DNA from: Bacillota bacterium
GTDB lineage: Bacteria; Bacillota; Sulfobacillia; Sulfobacillales; Sulfobacillaceae
NCBI GenBank assembly: GCA_021821465.1
Contig: JAKACM010000049.1
Location: 1 to 32,582 of the forward strand
Direction: 5' to 3'
DNA: 32,582 nt
Shown here: piece by piece, positions 1-8,136 of the stretch
Layout: the number at the start of each line of letters is the position of its first letter
How positions within the stretch are numbered: position 1 is the first letter of the stretch
Position numbers and translations under genes: made by a program
The notes under the pieces: model-generated
Seen by the model: only the letters and a program-made list of their open reading frames with translations
Databases searched by the model: none
Told to the model about the DNA's origin: nothing

Positions 1-1
1 A

Positions 2-91
2 TCTTTAGAGACGGTAAAACGCTATGTCGAGGCTCAAGGGACGAAAGAAAAACCCCGCAAGGCGGCCGCCAAGAGGCCGCCGCCCGCTTGA
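2..91 (+). CDS. C-terminal fragment of an unidentified protein (partial)
   Basis: An open frame enters from the left edge and ends at TGA 89-91, giving 29 residues. It starts with an amphipathic stretch (LETVKRYVEAQG) and finishes in a Lys/Arg/Pro/Ala-rich tail (KPRKAAAKRPPPA), as is common at the ends of DNA- or RNA-binding proteins. The family cannot be named from so little. A second frame is also open here for about 150 bases, but its translation looks less like protein. Both the frame choice and the coding call are tentative. Confidence 0.35.
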   Translation, partial: SLETVKRYVEAQGTKEKPRKAAAKRPPPA

Positions 92-431
92 CCCCCTCTT
101 GGCTATCGCCTAAGAAGGGGAATGCGCAGGCGTTATTTTCAAGCCTTTGAATCCAAAAACTCAGAATTATCTAAGGAGATTATGCGCACGAATTGGCTTC
201 GCCCTATGGAAGAAATTGCGCGGTGTCTAAATACGCCGTGAGAAGTCAGCGTTATTCAAAAGCACCAAAGGTCGCGATCGAAGCATTGGTCTCGCAGAAG
301 AAAGGCAACCCACTATATTCCTCATAATTTTGGCTAACGGCAATGCTCATAAACATCAGCACGTAGCTCGCAAGAGCATTCCCAATATATTGCCACGGTT
401 CAAAGTGCACCGTGTTATCCCATGTTGAGTC
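92..431. other. Gene-poor stretch with one possible 19-codon ORF
   Basis: No convincing gene is present. The plus strand has AAGGAG at 173-178 followed after only 3 nt by ATG 182; that frame closes at TGA 239-241 after 19 codons and resembles nothing I know. The spacing is shorter than usual, so I do not call a gene. A weak imperfect stem (CCCCTCTT near 94 with AAGAAGGGG near 111) has no T-run. A minus-strand frame at 252-458 runs through the terminator stem described next and is judged non-coding. Confidence 0.4.
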
Positions 432-479
432 AAAAAACAACGAAGCAGCTCCCCGCACTTATTACGAAGCTGCTTCGTT
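432..479 (-). terminator. Intrinsic terminator of the EcsC-microprotein unit
   Basis: A perfect 12-bp inverted repeat (AACGAAGCAGCT at 439-450, AGCTGCTTCGTT at 468-479) encloses a 17-nt loop. Read on the minus strand it is followed by GTTTTTTG (432-438). It lies 12 nt beyond the stop codon of the 28-residue ORF, where a terminator of that transcript is expected. Confidence 0.85.
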
Positions 480-490
480 ATCCCAGTCGA

Positions 491-577
491 TTATTCCGCA
501 GTGTCAAACCATTCTCGCATGACATCAAACCATTCTTCCAATTTCTCCTCAGTTTCCGGCCGCCTCTCTTCTTCCAT
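491..577 (-). CDS. Acidic 28-residue microprotein of unknown function
   Basis: This short ORF has an excellent ribosome binding site: AAGGAGGT ends 7 nt before its ATG. It encodes 28 residues, nearly half of them Glu or Asp, with EEWFD and REWFD motifs spaced along what would be one amphipathic helix. It starts 33 nt beyond the stop of the EcsC-family gene, in the same reading frame, and ends 12 nt before a strong intrinsic terminator, so it is the last gene of that transcript. There is no signal peptide or membrane segment. I know no family for it. The binding site and terminator placement are the evidence; the sequence alone would be too short to call. Confidence 0.6.
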   Translation of the reverse strand: MEEERRPETEEKLEEWFDVMREWFDTAE

Positions 578-610
578 TGTTCGCACCTCCTTCATGGAAA
601 AGTCCGTAGA

Positions 611-1273
611 TTATGTTTTTATTGTCTTCCCCCACAGCCCTCTAAATCCAGAGTCTGACCGCGAATGGCAGGAATTTCGGAGTGAGTGGCTTGTGCAGGC
701 ACATGAAGTGCATCCCGGCTCCTTTTCCGTTGTGTCCCGCAATTCTCCCCGAATCTTGGCCATTATTTGATCGGCCCATTTTAACTCCTGGCCCCATCCC
801 ATCAGAAGCAACTGAGCAAAAGTTGTGCCCAATCGTTTCCACATGACGTTTTCAGAGTCTTTTTCAAAGACAATCTGATTGAAGTCATTTAGGAAGACGT
901 AGCCAACCTCACGTTGAGTCCGGGGATCTCTCATATCCAACCCATAACACCAACCGATATCGATGGTCCATTTCAATAAAATCATGGCCAAAAGAGGCAA
1001 ACCAATAAAAGGAGCCAAAGGACCACTCACCGTGCTGACCCCCATTTCCAGGAAGATACCCAGGCGAAAAGTACTGCGCAAACGACTCACCCTCTCTTCC
1101 CTTAAGGTCTTGGGAAGAGTCAAGACGTTATGATAACACTCGACACGGTACCCCGCCTCACGATAAAATTGCCATAAGCCAATGGGACGCGAAAAGCGGA
1201 TACTGCCCCTCACCAAGGTAAGCAGGTATTGGGGTGGGTTTAGAACCGAGGCGGCTCCGACAGAAGAGGCCAT
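611..1273 (-). CDS. EcsC-family protein
   Basis: A 220-residue protein. Residues about 75-140 carry the features of the EcsC family: a Gly/Pro-rich hydrophobic stretch (GPLAPFIGLPLLAMILLK), an Ile-Asp pair, then YGLDMRDPRTQREVGYVFL, which fits the family pattern of Tyr-Gly-x-Asp followed by a D-P-x-x-x-x-E segment. EcsC proteins are poorly understood; the name comes from a gene beside the B. subtilis EcsAB transporter. No Ecs transporter genes are next to this one. The last 35 or so residues (from GCTSCACTSHSL) are Ser/Cys/Arg-rich and look unlike the rest, so a recent frameshift or natural divergence at the C-terminus is possible. The ATG at 1273 has GGGGGAG about 8 nt upstream. The microprotein follows on the same transcript. 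Confidence 0.6.
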   Translation of the reverse strand: MASSVGAASVLNPPQYLLTLVRGSIRFSRPIGLWQFYREAGYRVECYHNVLTLPKTLREERVSRLRSTFRLGIFLEMGVSTVSGPLAPFIGLPLLAMILLKWTIDIGWCYGLDMRDPRTQREVGYVFLNDFNQIVFEKDSENVMWKRLGTTFAQLLLMGWGQELKWADQIMAKIRGELRDTTEKEPGCTSCACTSHSLRNSCHSRSDSGFRGLWGKTIKT

Positions 1274-1287
1274 AAAGGCTCTCCCCC

Positions 1288-1319
1288 TTTCGTACCATCT
1301 TTCGTGTTAACATACGAAA
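1288..1319. promoter_or_regulatory. Candidate operator between divergent genes
   Basis: TTTCGT (1300-1305) and ACGAAA (1314-1319) form an inverted repeat around GTTAACAT, and a further direct copy of TTTCGT lies at 1288-1293. The site sits between the EcsC-family gene (minus) and the small unknown gene (plus), where a regulator could control both. No regulator can be assigned; it does not match the Bacillota LexA box. Confidence 0.3.
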
Positions 1320-1370
1320 AGAAGGCGCAAAAGGTGAAGAGACAATTCTTTCATGAAAGGAGATGAAATC

Positions 1371-1751
1371 ATGGGATTTGGGCCAAAAGTCCCTGACCCG
1401 GAGTCAGGAGTTAAGGCCGTTATCGACTTAATCACTCTCTTATATCCCGAACAGGCGACGCCATCAGTGAATTATTGGCTGCAAGCGATATGCGAGCCGC
1501 TTCTGATCGCGCGCGCACCTCTTCGGTTTGACACGATCGACCGATTTCTCTCCGATCATGAATTTCGCGGGCATATTCTAGACAAGCCCGAAATTCCGGA
1601 AAAATGGCGGGAGGTGTGGTCTAAATATCCCCAGGTAATCGATCCCGCGCACTTGGACAGTGATTTAGCCTGGCTTATTCGTGATCGGCTGGCGGTAGAA
1701 AGTGATCCGGACACTCCGAATTCCATTGAACCACCCCCTGATCCCCTCTAA
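1371..1751 (+). CDS. Hypothetical protein, 126 residues
   Basis: No family is recognised. I chose ATG 1371 over the in-frame ATG 1353 because AAAGGAG (1356-1362) lies between them with 8 nt to 1371. The predicted product starts MGFGPKVPDPESG, is soluble, has several Trp/Tyr residues (WLQAI, KWREVW, AWLIRDRL) and ends in an Asp/Pro-rich tail. There is no signal peptide and no clear motif. It is divergent from the EcsC-family gene and convergent with the aminotransferase, whose stop lies 9 nt away. It is probably monocistronic. Confidence 0.6.
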   Translation: MGFGPKVPDPESGVKAVIDLITLLYPEQATPSVNYWLQAICEPLLIARAPLRFDTIDRFLSDHEFRGHILDKPEIPEKWREVWSKYPQVIDPAHLDSDLAWLIRDRLAVESDPDTPNSIEPPPDPL

Positions 1752-1760
1752 TCCCTCGAT

Positions 1761-2924
1761 TTACAGTTTCAGCTCGCTCAAAGTTTCCGTGAGCCTGTCG
1801 ACGTCTTCTGGGGTGTTAAATACTCCTAAGGCCACCCGAATCCCTTGATAGGAGGGAAGGGGTTTAACCACAATATGACGACTCCATAATTCATCGGCCA
1901 AGCCGGCACCAAGTTTTGGACAGCGTATAGCCACCAAAGCACTCGAGCGATAATCGGCTGTGGGTGGCTTCACCGTCTCGATACCGGAAATATGACTTAT
2001 CTCGTGCGTCAATTCTTGAGCCAGCATGGCTTGATAACGACATTGATTGGGGAAGCCCTCCTCCTCAAAATAGTCCCAGGTGATCGACCATCCCACGACC
2101 CGGGGCCAGGCCCGGCTGCCGAATTCGAGGGCCTGGCCATTGTCTAATTCCAAAGGCCAAATTCCCTCTTCCAGTTCATGCGCATCAAAATTCCGGTCGT
2201 CGATAGGCCACAATGTTGCCAGTTCTCCCAGCCTAGTTGTTTTGACCCACAATCCGGCCCAACCGGGGGGAGCCATCATCCATTTGTGTCCGCAAAACAC
2301 ATAGTAATCGGCACCCGTCGTGAAGGGATTAACGGTAATATTACCCAAAGCCTGAGCACCGTCGATCAGCAGACGGGCCTGGGGATATTCACGGATAACA
2401 ACGGCGAGTTTTTCAACCGGCAGTTGCCACCCTGTCAGATAGGAGACATGACTCACGGCCACCAATTTTGTGCGGGGGCTGAGACATTTTCGCAATTGAT
2501 CAGGCAAGGGTTCTTCACTGTCGGCACGCAAAACTTTGACGGTAATGCCAAAACGGCGAATTAAGGATGCAATCGAAAAAAGCAGAGCCGGATGCTCATG
2601 ATCCGTGGTCACCAATTCGTCCCCTGTGTTCCAGCTGATACCCCATAGGACCCGCAAGATACCCTGACTGTTGTTTTCAACCAGACTGACCGTACCATGC
2701 GGCATAGACTCTTCAATGCGTTTGGCAAATTGCCTGGCTTTATCCCGAGCTTCCACGTAATAGGGCACATGTCCCGGCCCCATTTCCTCCCATTTAATTT
2801 CCGCAGCGCAGGAAGCGGCAGAAACCGGAGTGGGGGTCGGACCTAGGGTGGCCGTATTCAAATACGTCGTTTGCAACGCTGCGGGAATCAACAGTCGTAA
2901 ATCATGTCCGTACAACTCATTCAC
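1761..2924 (-). CDS. Aminotransferase class V (cysteine-desulfurase-like fold)
   Basis: A 387-residue PLP-dependent enzyme of fold type I. The PLP-phosphate and ring-binding segment LLIDGAQALGNI (Asp188) is followed by YYVFCGHKWMMAPPGWAGLWV, where Lys214 of the His-Lys pair is the Schiff-base lysine. The N-terminus YLNTATLGPTP matches the substrate-phosphate or carboxylate region of class V proteins. An isopenicillin-N-epimerase or CsdA-like enzyme is the closest guess, and the substrate cannot be told. The conserved cysteine loop of true cysteine desulfurases is not evident, so a role in Fe-S assembly is not claimed. Start: GTG 2922-2924 after a G-rich stretch. It follows the carboxypeptidase by 39 nt on the same strand and is probably co-transcribed, which would fit peptide and amino-acid catabolism. 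Confidence 0.8.
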   Translation of the reverse strand: MNELYGHDLRLLIPAALQTTYLNTATLGPTPTPVSAASCAAEIKWEEMGPGHVPYYVEARDKARQFAKRIEESMPHGTVSLVENNSQGILRVLWGISWNTGDELVTTDHEHPALLFSIASLIRRFGITVKVLRADSEEPLPDQLRKCLSPRTKLVAVSHVSYLTGWQLPVEKLAVVIREYPQARLLIDGAQALGNITVNPFTTGADYYVFCGHKWMMAPPGWAGLWVKTTRLGELATLWPIDDRNFDAHELEEGIWPLELDNGQALEFGSRAWPRVVGWSITWDYFEEEGFPNQCRYQAMLAQELTHEISHISGIETVKPPTADYRSSALVAIRCPKLGAGLADELWSRHIVVKPLPSYQGIRVALGVFNTPEDVDRLTETLSELKL

Positions 2925-2963
2925 CCCCCATCACCCGCAGAAATGGAGTTCCGGCCGCGGGAT

Positions 2964-4655
2964 TTAAGACTTTTCCAGCACCACCGGCGAAATAACTAAA
3001 CCGCCTTTCGGCGTATCCACACTCAATTGCAGTGTACTGCCGGGCTCCGCTTGCACCACCCACTCAATCTGAATCCGGTTGGCTTGCGGTGGCTCTAAGG
3101 AATCTTGACTGCCATATCCCTTCAAGTGACCCAAATATTGGGGGGATTCCCCCGAAATCATATGATAGGAGCCCTCGAGGCGTGCCACCAGACCCTGATT
3201 GCGCTTCATCGTTCTTCCCTTCTCGGTGCTGGATGTCGGTAAAAATCCTTGATTGGTTACCACGGCAACAATCCTATAAATATTATTCCCTTGTTTTTCC
3301 ACTTTTAAAGTCGACAGATGCAATTCCGCTGTCGAGAGTCCTAAGGTGGTCAAAAACCGTCCGACTCTCTCGCACTCTTCTTCCAGAAAGGCGGCAGGAG
3401 GATTTTGCATGACAAATTTCGGATCAATTCCGCCAATCTCGACCGGCCCCAAATCAGGATGATCATAGGGTGTCCAAGGAAAAAATCCCCCGGTGCCGAT
3501 CTCCCGATCAACAAAGGCCAAAATTTTCCGCCAGTCATCCTCTCTTTCACTGTCGGTTAATTTCATCAGTCCCCGAACCCCAAGCTCGGCGTATCCCCTG
3601 GCTCCCGCATGACGGGCAATATCCCATATTTCTACGGTAAAGCTTAAAATTCCTTGGTGATCATACATCCAATCGTCCGCGGCCCCCGGCATCAGCACCC
3701 CGTCATGGCCGTTGTGGAAGGTTTCGAAATTTGACTTGGCAAAATATCCGCTCACTTGAGCTCCTTCGGTCGCCATCCTGGTAAAGAGCCATCGATCGGC
3801 AAGATTCATAGTAGTGTCATCTCCCAGAGACGGTTGGCGTAGGATGACTCCTCCCGACGTGTGCAAAGCCGCATAAACCGCTATATTGGGGTGCTTTGCC
3901 ACAAAATTGGCCACGGCATAAATTTCCGGTTCAGACAAAGGAAATGGCCCGGAACCCTTCTCCTGATCTTCCCCTGCCCAGCGCACGGGGAAATTCCGGT
4001 TGAAATCCATGCCTTGAGATACCGAGAGTTGAAAATGTTTTGCCGGAAAGTCCCGGGCATGATGCTCCGCTTTATTGAGTCGTCCTTCGGGAAAAACATG
4101 ATAATATTGCCCGCCAAATTCTCCGGGGCGTCGCCGTCGCATCAGCCGCGGATCCTTTTCATCGATGGCAAATGCGCCATCGTCCTCGGGAATTCGTATG
4201 CTCAAGATATGCCCATTACCATCGACATCGTCTAATATCCAACCCGGTAAGACTGCCGAATAGGGATAGAGATGCGGACTGGAGCGCAGACGCAAGGGAG
4301 TATTCAGATATTCTTCTGCTCCGTCCACGGCAATACGAGGAATAACGTAAATGCACCGAGTGTCCACAAGTCGAGTTACGGCAGGAGAAAGCCCATAATT
4401 CTCCAAGAGTCCCGCAACCCAATGCATTAGCGCGGCATTTCCTGCCACCTCGCCCGCATGAATGTTGGCATCAATTAAAACACCAGGCTTAGAGTGTGCC
4501 AAAGAGATGGGAGACGAAATCACGAGCGCCCATATTTTACGTCCCTTCCGGCTTGTCCCCAAGTCTTCTTGGGACAAGAGTTGAGGATAAGTCCTTTGCC
4601 ATTTTTGCAGCATATTCTCTATCGCTTCATAAGTCCAATACTGTGCCGTTGCCAA
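2964..4655 (-). CDS. M14-family zinc carboxypeptidase
   Basis: A 563-residue protein. The zinc ligands are visible as H66-A-G-E69 (ANIHAGEVAGN) and H265 (YAALHTSGG). The substrate-binding Asn-Arg pair is in MDFNRNFP (N219, R220), and the catalytic glutamate is probably E342 (SFTVEIWD). Residues 1 to about 400 form the catalytic domain, and about 430-563 form a beta-rich C-terminal extension of the kind found on several M14 enzymes. No signal peptide is seen, so a cytoplasmic peptidase is likely. The start is TTG 4653-4655, preceded by AGGAGGG with a 6-nt spacer; no nearer ATG has a comparable site. The aminotransferase gene follows on the same strand. Confidence 0.85.
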   Translation of the reverse strand: MATAQYWTYEAIENMLQKWQRTYPQLLSQEDLGTSRKGRKIWALVISSPISLAHSKPGVLIDANIHAGEVAGNAALMHWVAGLLENYGLSPAVTRLVDTRCIYVIPRIAVDGAEEYLNTPLRLRSSPHLYPYSAVLPGWILDDVDGNGHILSIRIPEDDGAFAIDEKDPRLMRRRRPGEFGGQYYHVFPEGRLNKAEHHARDFPAKHFQLSVSQGMDFNRNFPVRWAGEDQEKGSGPFPLSEPEIYAVANFVAKHPNIAVYAALHTSGGVILRQPSLGDDTTMNLADRWLFTRMATEGAQVSGYFAKSNFETFHNGHDGVLMPGAADDWMYDHQGILSFTVEIWDIARHAGARGYAELGVRGLMKLTDSEREDDWRKILAFVDREIGTGGFFPWTPYDHPDLGPVEIGGIDPKFVMQNPPAAFLEEECERVGRFLTTLGLSTAELHLSTLKVEKQGNNIYRIVAVVTNQGFLPTSSTEKGRTMKRNQGLVARLEGSYHMISGESPQYLGHLKGYGSQDSLEPPQANRIQIEWVVQAEPGSTLQLSVDTPKGGLVISPVVLEKS

Positions 4656-4888
4656 GGATCGCCCTCCTATGTGTCTTTTCAGAAATCTTGGTGCCTTTTT
4701 TCGATTCTTCCGTTCGGTGCCATTTTTTCGCTAACTCCCAGCCGCTTTTATGAATCGAACCACGGTTCTTGAATTCGCCCAGACACATCAAAATTCCTCT
4801 AATTTTTTGCGGGATTTGAACTTTGCTTGACGTCAAAACCGATTTTCGTCATCATGGACCATAGCGACGGAATGGGGCGAAGTGGACC

Positions 4889-5737
4889 ATGAGACGTATT
4901 GGATGTCATCTGAGTGTGGCCAAGGGTTTTGTCAAGGCCGTGGATAACGCTCCGAAACTCGGGGCTACGTGCTTTCAATATTTTACCAAGAATCCCCGCG
5001 GATTTCGGGGAGTCAAACCGCTTAACGTAGCCGACGCACAGGAAGGGCGGGCTCTTGCGGAAGATCTTAATTTGGTGAGTGTTGGCCATACACCATATTT
5101 AATCAATCTCGCGTCTCCCGATGAGGAGCTTTTTAACCTTTCCATTGACGCTTTAATAAAAGATCTCATAATTGGAGAGGCTCGTGGTTCTTATGGAGTC
5201 ATAGTCCATTGCGGAAAACCTAAAGACAAGGGAGTGGAATGGGGAATATCCCGCATGCACCAGGCTCTTTCAGAGATTGTGGAAAAAGATAAGAGTGAAA
5301 AGACAATGATCCTTTTGGAAAACACCGCCGGCCAAGGATCTGAAATAGGCACAACCGTGGACCAGTTGTTGGCTATCGTCGACCCGTTTCCTCGCAGCAA
5401 GGTCGGGTTTTGTTTGGACACCCAACACGCATTTTCCGCCGGCATACTGATTCCGAATCAAATCCCGGAATTTGAAGGATTTCGACATTCTGGGTTTATG
5501 GACGGATTAAAGGCGATTCATTTGAATGACAGCAAAGTGCCGGCAGGGGCCGGAAAAGACCGGCACGAACTCATTGGTCAGGGATATATGGGCATAGAGA
5601 TGATCGCGGAGATTTTGAAAGAACCCAAATGGGGATCTATCCCCTTTTATCTGGAAACACCTGTGCAGGCAGAAGCCCAATATGCCGATGAAATTCGACG
5701 TTGCCGTGATATTCTAGGTGCGGAACACGTCACCTGA
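4889..5737 (+). CDS. nfo: Endonuclease IV (apurinic/apyrimidinic endonuclease)
   Basis: A 282-residue TIM-barrel enzyme that cleaves DNA 5' of abasic sites in base-excision repair. All nine metal ligands of the family can be placed: H67, H107, E144 (LLENTAGQG), D177 and H180 (CLDTQHAF), H211 (IHLNDSK), D224 and H226 (KDRHE) and E256 (YLETP). These align closely with the E. coli Nfo set. The usual LDTCHAF reads LDTQHAF here, a Cys-to-Gln change beside the metal site that leaves both ligands intact. The ATG has only a weak ribosome binding site (GGGGCGAAGTGG). Its first bases overlap the TGA of a 12-codon frame (4854-4892) that has no binding site of its own. The lipid kinase gene follows after 50 nt. 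Confidence 0.92.
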   Translation: MRRIGCHLSVAKGFVKAVDNAPKLGATCFQYFTKNPRGFRGVKPLNVADAQEGRALAEDLNLVSVGHTPYLINLASPDEELFNLSIDALIKDLIIGEARGSYGVIVHCGKPKDKGVEWGISRMHQALSEIVEKDKSEKTMILLENTAGQGSEIGTTVDQLLAIVDPFPRSKVGFCLDTQHAFSAGILIPNQIPEFEGFRHSGFMDGLKAIHLNDSKVPAGAGKDRHELIGQGYMGIEMIAEILKEPKWGSIPFYLETPVQAEAQYADEIRRCRDILGAEHVT

Positions 5738-5787
5738 TTGAGCACTTTGCACAGGTATATTCATGTAATGGGGGAATCCCGTAATTT

Positions 5788-6738
5788 ATGGCAGCGCGGA
5801 TCATTTACAATCCCACAGCCGGTAATGGCAAAGCAGTGAGAGTGTTGGAACAAATAAAACCGTATCTCGAAAAATGTGATGTGGAGATTATCCAAACCGA
5901 AGGTCCGGGACATGCCACCTTATTGGCCCGGGAAGTCGCTGACATCGAAGATCTGACCGTCATTTCTTTAGGTGGCGACGGTACCCATCACGAAGTCGTG
6001 AACGGGTTGATGCCGGCCGGAAAAGCCATATTCAGCGTCATTCCCGCCGGAACGGGGAATGACTTTGTGCGCATGCTCCATTATCCCCAATCACCCGGTC
6101 AAATGGTCGAATTGGCCATCAAAGGACCTTACCGCTGGTTTGACCTAGGCCATATTGACGGTCAGTACGAACAATATTTTCTCACTGTTGCCGGGGCCGG
6201 CTTTGACGCTGAAGTAGCCGGCTGGGTGAATAAACGAAAAAAACAGGGCAACGGCACCTGGGTTTTTATTCGCGGAGTTTTGTATAATGCATTCGGTTAT
6301 CGTCCCCAGCCGATGACTATCGTCTCTCCCGATGCCACCCGGTCCCAAAATACCTTTATGATCGCGGTCGGTAACACCCGATATTACGCTGGCGGGATGA
6401 AAATTTGTCCCGAAGCGGATCCACACGACGGCTCCTTTCAAATCGTTTGGATCGAAAGCATCAGTCCCTGGCAGGTCTTTCCTTTATTGGCCCGGGTGTT
6501 TCGGGGCAATCATGTGCATCGCAAAGTGGTTAGCACATTTCCCGCCTCGACTTTGCGCGTGGAGGGTCCAAAAGAATTGTGGGTGCACGCCGATGGCGAA
6601 TTGGTGGGCCATTTGCCTGTTTCAATTCGAACAGTTCCAAAGGCCATTCGCATTCGCTTGGGAATCATCGCGAGTCAAGAGCAGGACCATACGGTACACA
6701 CTCCAGAAAGAAAGGCCGAGTCCACAACCCCCTCCTAA
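5788..6738 (+). CDS. Diacylglycerol kinase / lipid kinase (YegS/DgkB type)
   Basis: A 316-residue member of the DAGK catalytic family. The N-terminal IIYNPTAGNGK phosphate loop, LGGDGTHHEVVNGL (GGDGT at 62-66) and IPAGTGNDFVRML are the nucleotide-binding motifs shared by DgkB, YegS and sphingosine kinases. The C-terminal half supplies the beta-sandwich lipid-binding domain, with GGMKICPEADPHDG near residue 206 as the family's second signature. In Bacillota such enzymes return diacylglycerol to phospholipid synthesis as phosphatidic acid at the membrane face. The exact lipid cannot be told. The start is ATG 5788, with GGGGGA about 12 nt upstream. It probably shares a transcript with nfo. Confidence 0.88.
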   Translation: MAARIIYNPTAGNGKAVRVLEQIKPYLEKCDVEIIQTEGPGHATLLAREVADIEDLTVISLGGDGTHHEVVNGLMPAGKAIFSVIPAGTGNDFVRMLHYPQSPGQMVELAIKGPYRWFDLGHIDGQYEQYFLTVAGAGFDAEVAGWVNKRKKQGNGTWVFIRGVLYNAFGYRPQPMTIVSPDATRSQNTFMIAVGNTRYYAGGMKICPEADPHDGSFQIVWIESISPWQVFPLLARVFRGNHVHRKVVSTFPASTLRVEGPKELWVHADGELVGHLPVSIRTVPKAIRIRLGIIASQEQDHTVHTPERKAESTTPS

Positions 6739-6829
6739 TCGTTTCCAGGAAACCACTTGCCTTTTGCAGACCCACAAAAAGAAAAAGACTGACCAATAGA
6801 TATTCATTTCGGGAAAGGAGAATAGGGAT

Positions 6830-6901
6830 ATGGGGCAGGAAGATTCGGGCACCGCATTTTCCCCGGAAGGGAATACCCAAGAATTCCGGGAAATTCCATG
6901 A
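6830..6901 (+). CDS. Short upstream ORF coupled to the GH1 gene
   Basis: AAAGGAG (6814-6820) precedes ATG 6830 and opens a 23-codon frame whose TGA (6899-6901) overlaps the ATG of the glycosidase gene (ATGA at 6898-6901). The glycosidase itself lacks a good binding site, so ribosomes probably load here and reinitiate. The product is polar (begins MGQEDSGTAF) with no recognisable motif. It may be a translational coupling device rather than a functional peptide. Confidence 0.45.
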   Translation: MGQEDSGTAFSPEGNTQEFREIP

Positions 6902-8136
6902 TGTTTTGGCCGCAAGACACGATCCCCTTTTTATGGGGCGTAGCGACATCCAGCCATCAAGTTGAAGGCGGTACGGACAATGACTGGACCGAGTGGGAAA
7001 ACTCGGGACATGTGGCAGAGAAGTCAGCCGACAGCTCTTTACACTACCACAAATATCCCGAGGACTTTCAATTGTTTTCCCGAATTGGTGTGAATGCCTA
7101 CCGATATTCTTTGGAATGGAGCCGCATCGAACCGGAACCGGGCCAATTTAGCCGGCAGACTTTAGACCATTACCGCGCCATGACCCAATCCCTCTTGGAT
7201 CACCATATAGAGCCCTTAATCACGCTTCATCACTTTACTCTACCCAAATGGTTTGCCAAACAAGGGGGATTTTTTCACCCTGAAGCGTCGAGACTCTTTG
7301 AGCGTTATGTCAAGAAGGTTATGGATGCTGTAGGCGATTTAGTCCGCTTTTATGTCACCATCAACGAACCGATGGTATATGCCGCCATGAGTTACGGCAT
7401 GGGACAATGGCCTCCTGGGCACAAAAACCTCAAGGAATTCTGGCAGATTGGTTCCAAGTTGCTTTCCTGCCATCAAAGAGCCTATCACCGTATTAAATCC
7501 CATCGTCCCGATGCCATGGTCGGAATCGCGAATCACCTACTGGCCTTTTCACCCTATGACAACCGTTCGCGACTGGACCGGTTCAATGCCCGGATTGTCA
7601 ATTATCTGTTCAATGAGCGCTTTATCCAACAAGCGCGAAATACGACGGATTTTATCGGTGTCAATTATTATTCACAACAATATACGGACCATCGTCACTT
7701 TTGGACTCCCGTTGTGCACAAACCGAATGCAACACTTCTTACAGATATGGGTTGGGAGATTCATCCTGAGCGTCTGGAAGAATTGTTGCTGGCCTTGAAG
7801 CATTTTGACAAACCCCTATTAATTACCGAAAACGGCATAGCTACCAACGATGATATCCTAAGACAGCAATTTATCCTCGATCATTTGGCCGCTGTCAGCC
7901 GCGCACAAAATCAAGGTGCTATCGTGCGAGGCTATTTTTACTGGTCCGCTCTGGACAATTTCGAATGGGTCGACGGATACCGCCCTCGCTTTGGGCTAAT
8001 CGGGGTCGACTATAAAACTCAAGAACGCACTTTGAGGGATAGTGCTTACCTATATCGCCGCATCATTGATGCCAACCAAGGGCAATGGCCCATCAACGTA
8101 CCACCAAAACCGGGACAACCGGCTTCCGCTCTTTAA
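6898..8136 (+). CDS. Glycoside hydrolase family 1 (beta-glucosidase/beta-glycosidase)
   Basis: A 412-residue cytoplasmic retaining glycosidase. The N-terminal signature FLWGVATSSHQVEG binds the glycone. The acid/base glutamate is E157 in TINEP and the nucleophile is E311 in LLITENGI. Other conserved segments are YRYSLEWSRIEP, the HHF loop, FIGVNYYS, and YFYWSALDNFEW, which carries glycone-contacting Trp and Glu residues. The length is slightly short for the family (about 440-480), with a compact middle region. Substrate specificity between glucosides, galactosides and others cannot be read. The start codon (ATG 6898 or 6901) overlaps the stop of a 23-codon ORF with a strong ribosome binding site, suggesting translational coupling. 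The last 44 bases overlap the convergent hypothetical gene. No sugar transporter or regulator is adjacent. Confidence 0.9.
   Translation: MMFWPQDTIPFLWGVATSSHQVEGGTDNDWTEWENSGHVAEKSADSSLHYHKYPEDFQLFSRIGVNAYRYSLEWSRIEPEPGQFSRQTLDHYRAMTQSLLDHHIEPLITLHHFTLPKWFAKQGGFFHPEASRLFERYVKKVMDAVGDLVRFYVTINEPMVYAAMSYGMGQWPPGHKNLKEFWQIGSKLLSCHQRAYHRIKSHRPDAMVGIANHLLAFSPYDNRSRLDRFNARIVNYLFNERFIQQARNTTDFIGVNYYSQQYTDHRHFWTPVVHKPNATLLTDMGWEIHPERLEELLLALKHFDKPLLITENGIATNDDILRQQFILDHLAAVSRAQNQGAIVRGYFYWSALDNFEWVDGYRPRFGLIGVDYKTQERTLRDSAYLYRRIIDANQGQWPINVPPKPGQPASAL

Noticed and set aside
252..458. A 68-residue minus-strand open frame beginning with GTG
   Set aside because: It runs through the strong terminator stem that ends the EcsC-microprotein unit, has no ribosome binding site and no recognisable pattern.
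4745..4765. A tRNA T-arm-like string (GGTTCGATTC on the minus strand)
   Set aside because: The flanking bases do not form the T stem, and no acceptor, D or anticodon arms can be found around it.
4854..4892. A 12-codon ORF whose stop overlaps the nfo start
   Set aside because: There is no ribosome binding site before its ATG; unlike the fliD and GH1 cases, the overlap alone is weak evidence.
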